Source: Haliclystus octoradiatus
Lineage: Eukaryota; Cnidaria; Staurozoa; Stauromedusae; Haliclystidae
DNA length: 64,000 bases
Direction of reading: 5' to 3'
NCBI GenBank assembly: GCA_916610825.1
Contig: OU744447.1
Span: forward strand, 38,167,171 to 38,231,170
Under the pieces are notes generated by a model that was not told the origin of the DNA, did not search any database, and saw nothing but the letters and a program-made list of their open reading frames with translations. The translations under genes and the position numbers were made by a program. Each line of letters begins with the position of its first letter. Within the stretch, counting starts at the first letter, position 1. Below, piece after piece: positions 43,401 to 64,000 of this stretch.

Positions 43401-64000
<20,600 letters not shown>

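Overview
The window is nuclear genomic DNA from an animal, almost certainly a marine invertebrate. It is AT-rich, has spliced genes with GT..AG introns of about 0.1 to 4.7 kb, and carries many small DNA-transposon relics, tRNA-derived SINEs and 5'-truncated non-LTR retrotransposon tails. I cannot name the species. Nothing bacterial, viral or organellar was seen.

Three host genes were rebuilt exon by exon from splice sites and protein similarity. (1) 4388-8383 (+): the C2A-C2B part of a synaptotagmin; the N-terminal membrane exon is not in the window. (2) 10467-30191 (-): a complete 20-exon cGMP-dependent protein kinase of the membrane-anchored type II/foraging kind (751 aa). It has an MGNG N-terminus, two cyclic-nucleotide-binding domains, an AGC kinase domain and the C-terminal tail. 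It is convergent with the synaptotagmin gene. (3) 43401-64000 (+): a pre-mRNA-processing factor 40 (PRPF40/Prp40) homologue with a Pro/Met-rich N-terminus, two WW domains and FF domains. It runs off the right edge, and its first exon was not found. The three genes work in unrelated processes (regulated exocytosis, cGMP signalling, spliceosome assembly); I see no operon-like logic.

Between genes 2 and 3 lies the most notable object: a 7,697-bp DNA transposon at 33875-41571. It has about 840-bp terminal inverted repeats and a perfect 4-bp target duplication (CTAC). It carries two divergent spliced genes: an unrecognised protein of about 243 aa (-) and a large transposase-like protein (+) with a Cys-rich N-terminus and an RNase-H-like catalytic region. 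The transposase frame has a single in-frame TGA. A diverged stand-alone copy of its terminal repeat sits at 49598-49900.

Other mobile DNA: a 2.9-kb Mutator-like element with an 11-bp target duplication that encloses a 97-bp tandem array (136-3025); three hAT-type MITEs with 8-bp duplications; foldback elements at 23271-23898, 25793-26193 and about 32300-32680 that share an internal motif although their arms differ; TAGCCTGC hairpins with 9-bp duplications, one nested in the big transposon; TTAA- and TA-flanked MITEs; at least two SINE families; dispersed GTTCATGAA clusters; and an ATATT microsatellite. Introns and intergenic DNA not listed hold no feature I can support.
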